Assembly (NCBI RefSeq): GCF_023715615.1
Contig: NZ_JAMBOM010000005.1
Span: 120,078 to 184,077 of the forward strand
Source of the DNA: Sporosarcina aquimarina
Lineage (GTDB): Bacteria > Bacillota > Bacilli > Bacillales_A > Planococcaceae
Direction of reading: 5' to 3'
DNA: 64,000 nt
Shown: piece after piece, positions 17,065 to 28,952 of the stretch
Layout: each line of letters starts with the position of its first letter
Position numbering within the stretch: position 1 is the first letter of the stretch
Notes under the pieces: generated by a model
Told to the model about the DNA's origin: nothing
Seen by the model: the letters and a program-made list of their open reading frames with translations, nothing else
Databases searched by the model: none
Made by a program: the position numbers and the translations under genes

Positions 17065-18354
17065 CTATTCTCTCCCTATTTGCTGTTTTAGCGCCCTTAC
17101 CCCTACCATAACAAACGGGATGTACATGATTGTCGCAATTGCGAAGTTAAATAATTGCAATACAATCCCTCGCCAGCTTCCCCCCGTCACTAAGTAACCA
17201 CTTAAAATAGGTGGAGTAGTCCACGGAATAATTGCCACTGTCTTTGGTACTAATCCTGTAGCTAAAGCAAAATATGACGTAATCGTTAAAGTAACCGGAA
17301 CCAGAATGAATGGAATTAGCATAGCCGGATTCAATACGATAGGTAATCCAAAGATGACGGGTTCGTTAATATTGAACAATGATGCAGGTGCAGAAAGTTT
17401 ACCAACCTCTCGATAAGGATGATTTTTCTCTCTTCGGATGACGATGAAAATGGCAGCGATTAAAGCAATCGTCGTTCCTGATCCTCCCATGAAAACAAAG
17501 GAGTCTAGGAACGGTTTTGTAACCGTGTAAGGAACATCATATGCAGAGACACCACTGCTAAATAACTCTAAGTTTTTCTGTATTAACGGAAGATACAATG
17601 GTTCCATAACCGACCCAATGATATTGGTACCATGTAGTCCAAAGAACCAAAGTAAATGATTTAAAAATGCGATTAAAATAGCTGCTGGTAACGTATTACC
17701 AAGACCTTGCAAGGGTTCTTGAATTACTTGGAAAATCACTTCGAATATACTAATTTCGGCAAATACACTCATAAGAGCTTGGAAACAACCTACCAGTATT
17801 AGAATAATTGTAGCAGGGATTAATGCTTTAAAAGAACGTGCAACCCCTTCGGGAACACCTTCGGGCATTTTGATCGTCCATCTTGAGTTCACTAAAACCC
17901 GGAATAATTCTGTCAACACAAGGGCAAGGACGATGGCTACAAATAATCCTTGAGAACCCAACCAAGCAAAGTTCAATCCCCAATCTTCAGTTACAGGAAC
18001 AAGCATGATATAAGATGCTGCGGAGATTAGTCCTGCAGACAAACCATCTACTTCGTAAGACTTTGCTAAACTATAGGCGATTGAAAAAGCTACTAACAAA
18101 CCTAAGACTGCAAAGGTCCCATTCCAGATACTGCCCCCAACTGCTTGCCAGTTCCCTTCTCCTAATATACCATTCATCCATTCAACAAAACTGAAAGAAC
18201 CTAACGGTGGAAAGTTATTTAGTAAGATTGCAAAGGAACCAATAATAATAAGTGGCATAATCGCAACAAATCCATCACGGATAGCTACGAGATGGCGCTG
18301 TGCTCCAATACGTCCAGCGATTTCAATGAACTTTTCCATGAATCTGCCTTTCAT
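17065..18354 (-). CDS. chbC: PTS Lac-family IIC permease (cellobiose/chitobiose type)
   Basis: A 429-residue membrane permease with about ten hydrophobic segments. Family landmarks are IGSFAILLNNFPP near residue 40, HLLWFFGLHGTNI (about 234-246) and NINEPVIFGLPIVLNP (about 329-344). It imports and phosphorylates a beta-disaccharide. The first ATG overlaps the GH4 stop (ATGA). An ATG five codons later (MEKFIEIAGRIG) also has an AAAGG site and may be the true start. The phosphorylated product would be the substrate of the GH4 enzyme encoded just upstream. Confidence 0.87.
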   Translation of the reverse strand: MKGRFMEKFIEIAGRIGAQRHLVAIRDGFVAIMPLIIIGSFAILLNNFPPLGSFSFVEWMNGILGEGNWQAVGGSIWNGTFAVLGLLVAFSIAYSLAKSYEVDGLSAGLISAASYIMLVPVTEDWGLNFAWLGSQGLFVAIVLALVLTELFRVLVNSRWTIKMPEGVPEGVARSFKALIPATIILILVGCFQALMSVFAEISIFEVIFQVIQEPLQGLGNTLPAAILIAFLNHLLWFFGLHGTNIIGSVMEPLYLPLIQKNLELFSSGVSAYDVPYTVTKPFLDSFVFMGGSGTTIALIAAIFIVIRREKNHPYREVGKLSAPASLFNINEPVIFGLPIVLNPAMLIPFILVPVTLTITSYFALATGLVPKTVAIIPWTTPPILSGYLVTGGSWRGIVLQLFNFAIATIMYIPFVMVGVRALKQQIGRE

Positions 18355-19667
18355 TCCAATTCCCCCTTGAATTGTGGTAAATACTCTTTATGTGCTACTA
18401 ATAACTCATCAAGAACCGTCTTACTTCCCTTCTCATCACGTATAAGTGGGTTCATGAGCATGGCAACATAGGCATCATGATAATCACCAGAGATTCCCGC
18501 TTGGATAACCAGTTCTTCGAAGGCTTTCATCTCGCAAACGATCCCCTTAATAACATAAGGTAGTGGACCAACTGAAACTGGCTCTGGCCCATTTTCAGTG
18601 ATTACGCTGTTCACTTCAATTACAGCATCATTCGGCAAATCCGGAATCGCCCCATTATTAAAGGTATTCACCGTTTGAATGTCCTTTCGATTATTATAAA
18701 TGGAATCCATTAAACTACATGCGACATCACTATAAAAAGCGCCCCCACGCTCTTCAAGTTCTTTCGGTTTGTCTACTAATTCTGGATTCCTATAGAGTTC
18801 AAATAGCGATTTCTCCAACTCTTGAACTTTTTCAGCACGTGTACCATGTTCGTTGAATGCTTGAATATCCTTCTTGAGGACATCTTTTGTCTGGAAATAA
18901 TACTGATGATACGGATTAGGCAACAGCTTTGTCGCGTCAATGAACGTACTAGACCATCCTAGATCCACTATATTAGCTGGAGAATAATCCAAGCCCTGTT
19001 TTAGTTTGTTCAATACATCTTCTGTCCGATCAATCCCATTGACTGTGACCTTTCTTCCAAATACAAAATGATTCATGCCGATGAATTCAATTTCCACATT
19101 ACTTGGTGATACATCCAAAATCTCAGCGCTGGAATGTCGCATGTTAAATGGAATATTACATACCCCAATTACTTTCTTATGGGCTGAATACTTTAACAGC
19201 GCTTCAGTAATCATTCCTGCAGGATTCGTAAAGTTGATCATCCATGCGTTGGGACAGATTTGATGGATATCTTCCGCCATTTCCATCATGACGGGAATCG
19301 TCCTAAATGCTTTAAAGATTCCTCCTGCTCCATTCGTTTCCTGGCCAATGAATCCATGACTTAAAGGGATCCGCTCATCTTTCGCTCTTGCTTCTAAACC
19401 GCCAACACGTATTTGTGTAGACACAAAATCTGCTCCAACAAGGGCTTCTTTTCTATTCAATGTCCAAGATACGTTTATGGGCCTACCAGATTTCAAAATC
19501 ATTCTCTTTGAAAGCTCACCAACAATCCGTAATTTCTCCTTCCCCTCTTCAATATCTACTAATACAATGTCTGTTACGGGAAAAGAATCGTGACGCCGAA
19601 TGATTCCCTCGATGATTTCAGGAGTATAGCTCGATCCTCCACCGATGATAACGATTTTTAAGTTCAT
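18351..19667 (-). CDS. chbF: GH4 6-phospho-beta-glucosidase / phospho-chitobiase
   Basis: This 438-residue family 4 glycosidase uses NAD and a divalent metal to cleave phosphorylated disaccharides. Features are the NAD site VIIGGGSSYTPEI (about 5-17), the metal motif INFTNPAGM, GVCNIPF with the metal-binding Cys, and GMNHF with the metal-binding His. The chosen ATG (19667) has AAAGGAG eight nt upstream; a longer form from 19730 would run through the cre site and add 21 unrelated residues. A cre site lies just upstream. Neighbouring ChbG-like deacetylase suggests N,N-diacetylchitobiose-6-phosphate; cellobiose-6-phosphate is the main alternative. Confidence 0.9.
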   Translation of the reverse strand: MNLKIVIIGGGSSYTPEIIEGIIRRHDSFPVTDIVLVDIEEGKEKLRIVGELSKRMILKSGRPINVSWTLNRKEALVGADFVSTQIRVGGLEARAKDERIPLSHGFIGQETNGAGGIFKAFRTIPVMMEMAEDIHQICPNAWMINFTNPAGMITEALLKYSAHKKVIGVCNIPFNMRHSSAEILDVSPSNVEIEFIGMNHFVFGRKVTVNGIDRTEDVLNKLKQGLDYSPANIVDLGWSSTFIDATKLLPNPYHQYYFQTKDVLKKDIQAFNEHGTRAEKVQELEKSLFELYRNPELVDKPKELEERGGAFYSDVACSLMDSIYNNRKDIQTVNTFNNGAIPDLPNDAVIEVNSVITENGPEPVSVGPLPYVIKGIVCEMKAFEELVIQAGISGDYHDAYVAMLMNPLIRDEKGSKTVLDELLVAHKEYLPQFKGELE

Positions 19668-19692
19668 GTGAATAACTCCTTTACAGCAAATA

Positions 19693-19706
19693 TGAAAGCG
19701 GTTGCA
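19693..19706 (+). promoter_or_regulatory. cre site of the PTS/GH4 operon
   Basis: TGAAAGCGGTTGCA fits the CcpA cre consensus (TGNAANCGNNNNCN) and lies 26-39 bp before the GH4 start codon. Catabolite repression of the disaccharide operon is expected. Confidence 0.7.
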
Positions 19707-19827
19707 AAATACGATTAAAGATAAAATCACTAGATGTTAAAATCTTCACATATACTACGGTAGATATATATAAAGACACTTTTCAACAAGATACTCTAAA
19801 TTGTTACTACTTTCTGTTACTTCAAAG

Positions 19828-19846
19828 TAAATGTATCATACATTTA
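19828..19846. promoter_or_regulatory. Perfect palindrome in the divergent control region
   Basis: TAAATGTATCATACATTTA is a perfect 19-bp dyad around one central base. It sits between the divergent GH4/PTS operon and the GntR gene, so it is a likely regulator site or transcript hairpin. Regulator not known. Confidence 0.45.
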
Positions 19847-19851
19847 AAAAG

Positions 19852-19864
19852 TTGTATATAACAA
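19852..19864. promoter_or_regulatory. GntR (TreR-like) operator of the chb-type locus
   Basis: TTGTATATAACAA closely resembles the HutC/TreR-type operator TTGTATATACAA. It lies about 100 bp upstream of the GntR gene and 190 bp upstream of the GH4 gene, placed to control both divergent transcripts. Confidence 0.55.
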
Positions 19865-19962
19865 TATTTCATATTATTCAAATGTAGTAACATATATTCC
19901 AAATTTGTTATTGTATCTTTATTCTTGTACACTTTAGACATCACCAATGAAGGAGCATTGCA

Positions 19963-20691
19963 ATGGAAAAAAACCAAGCACTTCATGCGTACATTAAAGA
20001 AGACTTACTGAATCGTATAAAGTCTGGCACTTATCAAGTGGGCGACAGAATTCCTACAGAATTGGAATTATGTAAGGATTTCGATGTCAGCAGAACAACA
20101 GTAAGAACAGCACTTAAACAACTCACGATTGAGGGATATCTGGTCCGCAAACAAGGAAACGGGACTTTCGTTGCGGAACATAAAGTAAAACAAACCCTTT
20201 CCCATACAGTGAAACGATATAGTGATCAAATCGCAGTCCAAGGAAAAAAAGCAGAGATCTCACTCGTCAGTATTCAAGTAATCCCAGCGACTGATCTGCT
20301 AAGCAAAGTTCTCCACGTCTCTATTAATGACCCTATTCAATGTATTGAGCGGGTTAGAAAAGCGAATGGGGAGCCTACACAATTTGAAATTGCTTATATT
20401 CCGTGGAAATTAGCTCCTGGCATTACGAAAGAACACGCAGAGTCCTCTTTATATGAAACACTCAAAACAAACTATCATTTACAGATTGCTAAGACAACAG
20501 AGCATGTTGAAATTGCATTTCCCGACGATCGAGTGGCTCACATTTTAAAGTATAAGGAAGGCTTGCCATGCTTCTATATTGAAACAGTGGCCGAGGATGT
20601 AGATGGAAATGTATTTGAATACTCACGCTCGTATTTTAGAGGCGACAAAACGAATTTCGTCATTAGTCGTAATTACTTAGAGGAAGAGTGA
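19963..20691 (+). CDS. GntR-family (HutC/UTRA) regulator of the PTS operon
   Basis: The 242-residue regulator has a winged helix (about 8-75; GDRIPTELELCKDFDVSRTTVRTAL then VRKQGNGTFVAE) and a C-terminal UTRA domain (about 90-235) ending in YSRSYFRGDKTNFVI, the usual UTRA sugar-phosphate pocket. It is divergent from the GH4-IIC-IIA-IIB operon and followed 25 bp later by the deacetylase gene. The arrangement implies control by the phosphorylated disaccharide through the TTGTATATAACAA site. Ribosome binding site AAGGAGC, ATG start. Confidence 0.9.
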   Translation: MEKNQALHAYIKEDLLNRIKSGTYQVGDRIPTELELCKDFDVSRTTVRTALKQLTIEGYLVRKQGNGTFVAEHKVKQTLSHTVKRYSDQIAVQGKKAEISLVSIQVIPATDLLSKVLHVSINDPIQCIERVRKANGEPTQFEIAYIPWKLAPGITKEHAESSLYETLKTNYHLQIAKTTEHVEIAFPDDRVAHILKYKEGLPCFYIETVAEDVDGNVFEYSRSYFRGDKTNFVISRNYLEEE

Positions 20692-20716
20692 TTATTAAAT
20701 AGTTGGAGGGATTGCG

Positions 20717-21418
20717 GTGAAAGTACTATTTAACGCAGATGATTTCGGATTAACAAAAGGTGTAACAGATGGGATACTTCACTCTCATACACATGGTGTG
20801 GTTCAGTCCACAACGTTAATGATGAATGGACTTGCTACGGAATATGCCGTTGAAAAAGCAAAAATGTTCCCTTCCTTACATATAGGCATCCATCTCGTAC
20901 TTACCTATGGAAAACCCTTAAGTGAACACGTGCCAACACTTGTCAATGAACAAGGTGTCTTCCGTTATACGAATGCTTTTCTACAAATGGAGCCACCCAA
21001 TATTGGTGAGGTAGAGAAAGAATGGCGCGCTCAGCTAGATGCATTTCTCGCTACAGGTTTACCGCTTCACCATATTGACAGTCACCACCACGTTCATGGC
21101 TGGGATGTTTTTAAAGAACTCATCGTAAAGCTATCGAACGAGTACCAAGTCCCCGTCCGTTATACGGATTCCATAAAAAACTATCCTGATATCCTGTTAA
21201 CGGATTCTCTATGGTTGGAGTTTTACGAAGATGGAGCCAATGAAGATCTTTTTTCTCGCCTAAAAAAACTTGAAAGTAATTCTGTTGAAATAATGACCCA
21301 TCCTGCCATCGTTGACCTAGATTTAAGATCCGTTAGCTCTTATCAAGACAAAAGAGAAGATGAACTCCACATATTGTGCAATATGGAAATTCCCGAATGG
21401 GTAGAAATGATGAAGTAG
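20717..21418 (+). CDS. chbG: ChbG/YdjC-family carbohydrate deacetylase
   Basis: This 233-residue YdjC-fold enzyme has the metal-binding NADDFG (about 6-11), HIGIHL (about 57-62) and HHIDSHHHVH (about 115-124) motifs. ChbG removes one acetyl group from phosphorylated chitobiose, which lets the GH4 phosphoglycosidase act and produces the inducing sugar. The start is GTG at 20717 after TTGGAGGG. It follows the GntR regulator in the same operon and faces the PTS/GH4 genes, so it provides the best evidence that the locus handles diacetylchitobiose. Confidence 0.85.
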   Translation: MKVLFNADDFGLTKGVTDGILHSHTHGVVQSTTLMMNGLATEYAVEKAKMFPSLHIGIHLVLTYGKPLSEHVPTLVNEQGVFRYTNAFLQMEPPNIGEVEKEWRAQLDAFLATGLPLHHIDSHHHVHGWDVFKELIVKLSNEYQVPVRYTDSIKNYPDILLTDSLWLEFYEDGANEDLFSRLKKLESNSVEIMTHPAIVDLDLRSVSSYQDKREDELHILCNMEIPEWVEMMK

Positions 21419-21722
21419 GATAGAAACCTTTTTGGTGAATCATACGTTGATACTTATTTCGATCCTCCAATACGTAGCACACACTCTCTTTTTCCTAACA
21501 AATAATAGGATTGTCACGTATTATTGTTGGAAAAAATAAAAGATCCACGTTCCGCATTGGAGTTTTAAATGCGGAACGTGGATCTTATTTTGTACATCTA
21601 TGGGGATTTTCATAATTGTTGGGGCCCTCTCAATTGTTATACCAATATACTTGAGTTAGAATCCCCTTTGCATGGTTTGCTGAAACAAAAATTTAAGTGC
21701 TCGTTATGCAGGAAAACACTGT
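21419..21722. other. Convergent intergenic region with two nested inverted repeats
   Basis: No gene is seen. One long imperfect inverted repeat spans 21489-21535 (TTTTTCCTAACAA... with ...TTGTTGGAAAAA). The next feature, 21541-21585, is a perfect 18-bp stem that acts as a terminator. The rest, to 21722, is featureless. Confidence 0.6.
21541..21585. terminator. Strong bidirectional terminator, 18-bp perfect stem
   Basis: AGATCCACGTTCCGCATT pairs without mismatch with 21568-21585 around a 9-nt loop. T-rich tails lie on both sides (TTTTATTTTTT on the minus strand). It separates chbG from the convergent dihydrouridine synthase gene. Confidence 0.85.
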
Positions 21723-22715
21723 TTAATTCTCCTGTCCACCCAACTCCTCTACGTTCTCGGCTTCGAATTCATCGAGCAACGTCCGCACTTCTTCTGTCGT
21801 CTCCGTATACATCAATTGATTTCTCAATTCACCTGCTCCTCGAATTCCTTTTACATAAATCTTAAAGAAACGACGAAGTGGTTTGAATGGAAGCTCTTCA
21901 ATTTCTTTCGAGTATTTATCATGGAGATCTAGCTGAAGCCTTAAGAGGTCCATTAACTCTTTACTGCTGTGCTCTCTTGGCTCTTTTTCAAAGGCGAATG
22001 GATTTTTAAAGATGCCTCGTCCAATCATTACGCCATCCACACCGTATTTCTCGACGAGTTCTAAGCCCATTTGACGATCTAGAATATCCCCATTAATGGT
22101 TAACAATGTGTCTGGAGCAATTTCATCACGCAGTTTCTTGATCTCAGGGATTAGTTCCCAATGCGCTTCGAAATTACTCATTTCCTTTCGAGTACGCAAA
22201 TGTATCGATAAATTAGCAATGTCTTGTTTCAAAACATGTGTTAGCCAGCCACGCCATTCGTCTACATCCGTATAGCCCAGTCTCGTCTTTACACTAACAG
22301 GCAATCCTCCTGCTTTTGCAGCTTGGATAATATCCGCTGCGTTATCAGGATAATTGATGAGCCCACTACCTCTTCCTTTCGAAGCTACGTTAGGAACGGG
22401 ACAGCCCATGTTAATATCAACACCCTTAAAACCTAGTTCCGCCATTCCGATACTCATATCTCTAAAGTGTTCAGGCTTGTTCCCCCAAATGTGGGCTACC
22501 ATTGGCTGTTCGTCTTCTGTGAACGTCAAACGCCCACGTACACTAAAGATCCCTTCTGGATGACAATAACTTTCCGTATTCGTAAACTCAGTGAAAAACA
22601 CATCAGGTCTTGCAGCTTCTGCCACAACATGACGAAATACAACATTCGTGACATCTTCCATTGGTGCTAATATAAAAAACGGTCGTGGTAACTCACGCCA
22701 GAAATTCTCTTTCAT
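21723..22715 (-). CDS. dus: tRNA-dihydrouridine synthase
   Basis: The 330-residue flavoenzyme reduces specific uridines in tRNA D-loops. It begins with the FMN-binding [15 protein letters not shown] (about 14-28), followed by [22 protein letters not shown] (catalytic Cys in GCP, about 98-119), SVKTRLGY and the C-terminal [13 protein letters not shown] (about 228-240). Length fits bacterial Dus. It is monocistronic. A purine-rich GAGAGGATTG lies rather far (about 13 nt) from the ATG. The exact class (A, B or C) was not resolved. Confidence 0.9.
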   Translation of the reverse strand: MKENFWRELPRPFFILAPMEDVTNVVFRHVVAEAARPDVFFTEFTNTESYCHPEGIFSVRGRLTFTEDEQPMVAHIWGNKPEHFRDMSIGMAELGFKGVDINMGCPVPNVASKGRGSGLINYPDNAADIIQAAKAGGLPVSVKTRLGYTDVDEWRGWLTHVLKQDIANLSIHLRTRKEMSNFEAHWELIPEIKKLRDEIAPDTLLTINGDILDRQMGLELVEKYGVDGVMIGRGIFKNPFAFEKEPREHSSKELMDLLRLQLDLHDKYSKEIEELPFKPLRRFFKIYVKGIRGAGELRNQLMYTETTEEVRTLLDEFEAENVEELGGQEN

Positions 22716-23217
22716 GTTGAAATTTCAATCCTCTCATTATGGGATGCCAGGTCAGCCCTTCATGTAAAAAGCTCAGTGTCGAAATACTGGAAATCAAAAT
22801 AGACTTTTTGGTCCTGCCTATCCTTCGATTTTTTCTCACCGTTAACTATTTTACATGACTAACGTGTATGTGGGAAGAGACGGGTTTTGATAAGGTCATA
22901 TTCATGAACTTAACCTTTAAAATACATGAGATCCTTGGATGCAAATAGATAACTCTTAGGTGGAGCTGGCGAGTACAATGGGTTCAATTCCTTTTTTTCA
23001 GCAATGTATTGTCATGTACCTACATACGAAGCTTTCATGGCTAGTTGTTGTTTGTACCTCACTACTTCCTTTACGCAAAAAGCCCTCCTGTACATTCCAT
23101 TATGGTTGGAATTTGAGGTGGGCAATTATTGTGAAGGAATCTTTGAAGTTTTCATAGTAAATCCTATCGATTTTACAGAGTTGCCAAAACTAAAATAGGA
23201 GGAACGACAAGCAATCT
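22716..23217. other. Gene-free stretch between dus and the diguanylate cyclase
   Basis: About 500 bp with no convincing gene. An imperfect inverted repeat with arms GCCCtCCT...ATTCCA and TGGAAT...AGGtGGGC lies near 23080-23122 and could form a hairpin. The left part should carry the promoter of dus. Confidence 0.4.
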
Positions 23218-24198
23218 TCATAACTTCAAGTCACTAGCATGTGTGACTTGGTTGCGACCACCATTTTTGGACGCATAGAGTGCGTTATCTGCTTTGGATT
23301 GTAAAGAACTTTCTGTATCTCCTGGTACAAAAGTAGCTGCCCCTACACTAATCGTGATGGCTGATTTTCCCCAATCTGCCTGTTCAACATGCCAACGGAT
23401 TCTTTCAGCGATTTTCAGAGCTTCGAATTTATCGGTATTTGGCAAAATTAGTGCGAATTCTTCGCCTCCATACCGGGCAGCAACATCTTCTTTTCTAGAT
23501 TCCTCTTCGAGTAACCGTCCCATCTCCTGTAATACTCTATCGCCCGTCATATGACCAAAAGTATCGTTAATGTCCTTGAAATAATCGATATCCATAAGTA
23601 GCAGGGAGACTGGCTGAGATCCTCCAGCATGTAAATTGATAGTGGATGTCAGACTTTCTTGCAAGCAACGTCTGTTCTTGAGTCCGGTTAACCCGTCGGT
23701 TTCGGCTAATTTCCGAAGCTTCTCATTCAACTCCAACAGTTCATTTTGCTTGCACTCTAATTCGTTACGTAACAGGTCCAACTCTTCTATTTGCTTCTTT
23801 TTCATCCTGTTTCGCTGATCGGTCTCTCTTTTAGCGGTTAACAATGCCTGCTCATACTCATATCTCTCTTTCATAGGAAAACAGACACAATCGTTAAAAA
23901 ACTTTCCTTCACGCTCATTTCGGGAGGCATTGAGTAATATAGGAATTTCCTGTCCGGACTTTGCCTTTAACGCAATATACATTGCCTCCACTTTTTCCTG
24001 AAGACGGATCATCGGGAAAAAGTAGAGTTGGTAAAAAGTTTTACTCGCACGAGTCAAAATCAGGTTGATGTGCTGCCCCTGTACCTCTTGAAGTTCGTAA
24101 TCGAGTAAACTGATCAGCGTCTTATTAATTTCTAGTATCGTGCTATCATCATTAAGTGAAATGTAACCGCATGGCGCATAGTCCAGACGTTCATCCAT
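23218..24198 (-). CDS. PAS-GGDEF diguanylate cyclase paired with an RsbQ-type hydrolase
   Basis: A 326-residue soluble protein: PAS domain (about 5-110), a charged coiled coil (about 115-165) and a GGDEF domain (about 168-325). The active loop is RYGGEEF, so it should make cyclic di-GMP. RKED, exactly five residues before GGEEF, is a standard RxxD product-inhibition site. Its start codon overlaps the RsbQ-type gene by 8 bp, implying coupled translation. In B. subtilis RsbQ signals through the PAS domain of the phosphatase RsbP; here the same sensing pair appears to drive a cyclic di-GMP output. The effector target is unknown. Confidence 0.88.
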   Translation of the reverse strand: MDERLDYAPCGYISLNDDSTILEINKTLISLLDYELQEVQGQHINLILTRASKTFYQLYFFPMIRLQEKVEAMYIALKAKSGQEIPILLNASRNEREGKFFNDCVCFPMKERYEYEQALLTAKRETDQRNRMKKKQIEELDLLRNELECKQNELLELNEKLRKLAETDGLTGLKNRRCLQESLTSTINLHAGGSQPVSLLLMDIDYFKDINDTFGHMTGDRVLQEMGRLLEEESRKEDVAARYGGEEFALILPNTDKFEALKIAERIRWHVEQADWGKSAITISVGAATFVPGDTESSLQSKADNALYASKNGGRNQVTHASDLKL

Positions 24199-25021
24199 TT
24201 AAACTATCCTGATCAGCGACGGATTTCAAATAATCGCTAATCAAACGGATGGTCTCTTCAGGATGGCTCAAATGTGGACAATGTCCCGTCGCTTCCATTA
24301 AGGCGTATGCACTTTCTGTTAGGACGCTGTGCATATATTTCCCGACTTCTATCGGAGCAATTGCATCATCAGAGCACTGGAGAATGAGTGATGGCACCGT
24401 AACATTCTGTAAATCATTCCGGTGGTCTGAGAAAAAGGTTGCTGTTGCAAATTCGCGGGCGACGGTTGGATCCGTAGAGCAAAAGCTCTCCTCCAACTCT
24501 TGATAAAGTTCTGGACGCTCAGGATTTTTCATAATGACCTGAGAGAGATAATTTGCCCAACCAATATAATTCATCTCCATCATCCCAATCAATCCCTCAA
24601 GATCTTCTTTTTCAAACCCTCCTTTATAATGAGGAGGGTCATTCAAGAAACAAGGAGAAGGGCCGAGCATTACAAGGCGCTCAAATCGTGAGGGATCTTG
24701 AATAGAGGCCAGGATGCCGATAATACTGCCGACCGAGTGCCCCACAAATATTGCATCTTTTATATCCAAAGCATCGCATATATCCAGTACATCTTGTGCA
24801 TATCCATGAAGGTCTTGATACTTAGTCGAACTGTAAGCATTGTAATCTGACTTTCCAGATCCGACATAGTCAAACAAAATGACACGGAAGTTTTCTTCGA
24901 ACGCCGGCGCCACCAACCTCCACATATTCTGATCGCACCCAAAGCCATGCGCAAAGATCATTGCCTTTGTGCCTTTTCCTGTAACGTTCACGTTATTGCG
25001 AATAAGGGTATTTTGATTCAT
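24191..25021 (-). CDS. rsbQ: RsbQ-like alpha/beta hydrolase (signal partner of the PAS protein)
   Basis: The 276-residue alpha/beta hydrolase has an RsbQ-like opening ([27 protein letters not shown]), nucleophile elbow GHSVGS (about 94-99), an Asp in CSDDAIAP and the catalytic His in [11 protein letters not shown]. In RsbQ the cavity hydrolyses or binds a small hydrophobic molecule to activate a PAS-domain partner. The overlapping downstream PAS-GGDEF gene supplies such a partner. No signal peptide. A separate metabolic esterase role cannot be excluded, but gene overlap and resemblance favour a sensor. Confidence 0.85.
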   Translation of the reverse strand: MNQNTLIRNNVNVTGKGTKAMIFAHGFGCDQNMWRLVAPAFEENFRVILFDYVGSGKSDYNAYSSTKYQDLHGYAQDVLDICDALDIKDAIFVGHSVGSIIGILASIQDPSRFERLVMLGPSPCFLNDPPHYKGGFEKEDLEGLIGMMEMNYIGWANYLSQVIMKNPERPELYQELEESFCSTDPTVAREFATATFFSDHRNDLQNVTVPSLILQCSDDAIAPIEVGKYMHSVLTESAYALMEATGHCPHLSHPEETIRLISDYLKSVADQDSLNG

Positions 25022-25721
25022 AAAAAAGCCTCCATTACTTATTTTCTAATAGCAGTTTAGTCTTTAGAATAATATTTTGGACAATCACGAATAGGGCAAT
25101 GTTACTAATTCTAGTATAGAATAAAATGTCTCTTCTTTCAATATCCGCGAAATTCAATTGTGACAATTTCTTACACTAACAAAAAAGCATCTATCCTCAG
25201 TATAAGAATAGATGCTTACAATATGATCTACGTGCGTGTGTACGAAGCTTTTACGTTTGTTTAAAGTTTTGTAACTGTTTATTACACACCATTGACAATA
25301 CTCATTTCCTTTTATTAAGCAGATGAAACAATACATCGGCTATTACGTGTTTCAATAAGCAACACAAATCTGACACTTCCGTATATCCAAGACGCATCTT
25401 CAAACTGATGGAAAGTCTCCTTGCATTAGTTACTTGTACAATCACTTCTGTACTATCAGGTTACGTATCATAACATCTCCACCCCCTTCTTCACCCAGGA
25501 CCCCCAAATTAATGTCCACACCAATAGAACTTAAGTTCACTTTCCCGTTTACAAAAAATTATTAAGACTACCAGCATATGAAAATTTCATGAGCATTGAA
25601 ACACTCCACTTTTTTCACTTAGGCATTGTTTTTATAATTGAATCCGTTCTAAAACAATCAGATGATAGCCCGTCCGGTCAACTATCGCTTGAATAGGATG
25701 TTACGGAAGGGAGGTGAAAAC
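25022..25721. other. Long intergenic region upstream of the collagen-like gene
   Basis: 700 bp with no convincing gene. It contains a minus-strand terminator-like hairpin at 25185-25217 without an obvious upstream gene, and probably the sporulation promoter of the collagen-like gene near 25600-25700, which I could not assign to a sigma factor with confidence. The ribosome binding site GGGAGGTG lies at the right edge. Confidence 0.4.
25181..25217 (-). terminator. Orphan terminator-like hairpin
   Basis: Arms AAGCATCTAT / ATAGATGCTT with TTTTTT on the minus strand. No annotated minus-strand gene precedes it, so it may end a small RNA or be a relic. Confidence 0.6.
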
Positions 25722-28742
<3,021 letters not shown>

Positions 28743-28863
28743 TAGAAAAAGCTAAGTATTTACTTTAAAACAAGAAAAAATCACACTAATAGAAATTCAG
28801 AATTCAAATCATTAAAAAATTGTAAAATCACCTTGGAATAAGCATGTCACTCTTTAACACACA

Positions 28864-28903
28864 AAGAGTAAGTCGACCTTTGTAACTCGGTCGACTTACT
28901 CTT
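28864..28903. terminator. Bidirectional terminator after the collagen-like gene
   Basis: A perfect 15-bp stem (AAGAGTAAGTCGACC / GGTCGACTTACTCTT) with a 10-nt loop, followed by ATTTTTG. It serves the convergent collagen-like and glycosyltransferase genes. Confidence 0.88.
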
Positions 28904-28952
28904 ATTTTTGATTTACTCCAGGCTGAAGAATCTCTTCTATATTTTATGAATA

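Noticed and set aside
22960..23198. Small plus-strand frames in the gap before the diguanylate cyclase
   Set aside because: They overlap each other in different frames, lack ribosome binding sites and show no family resemblance.
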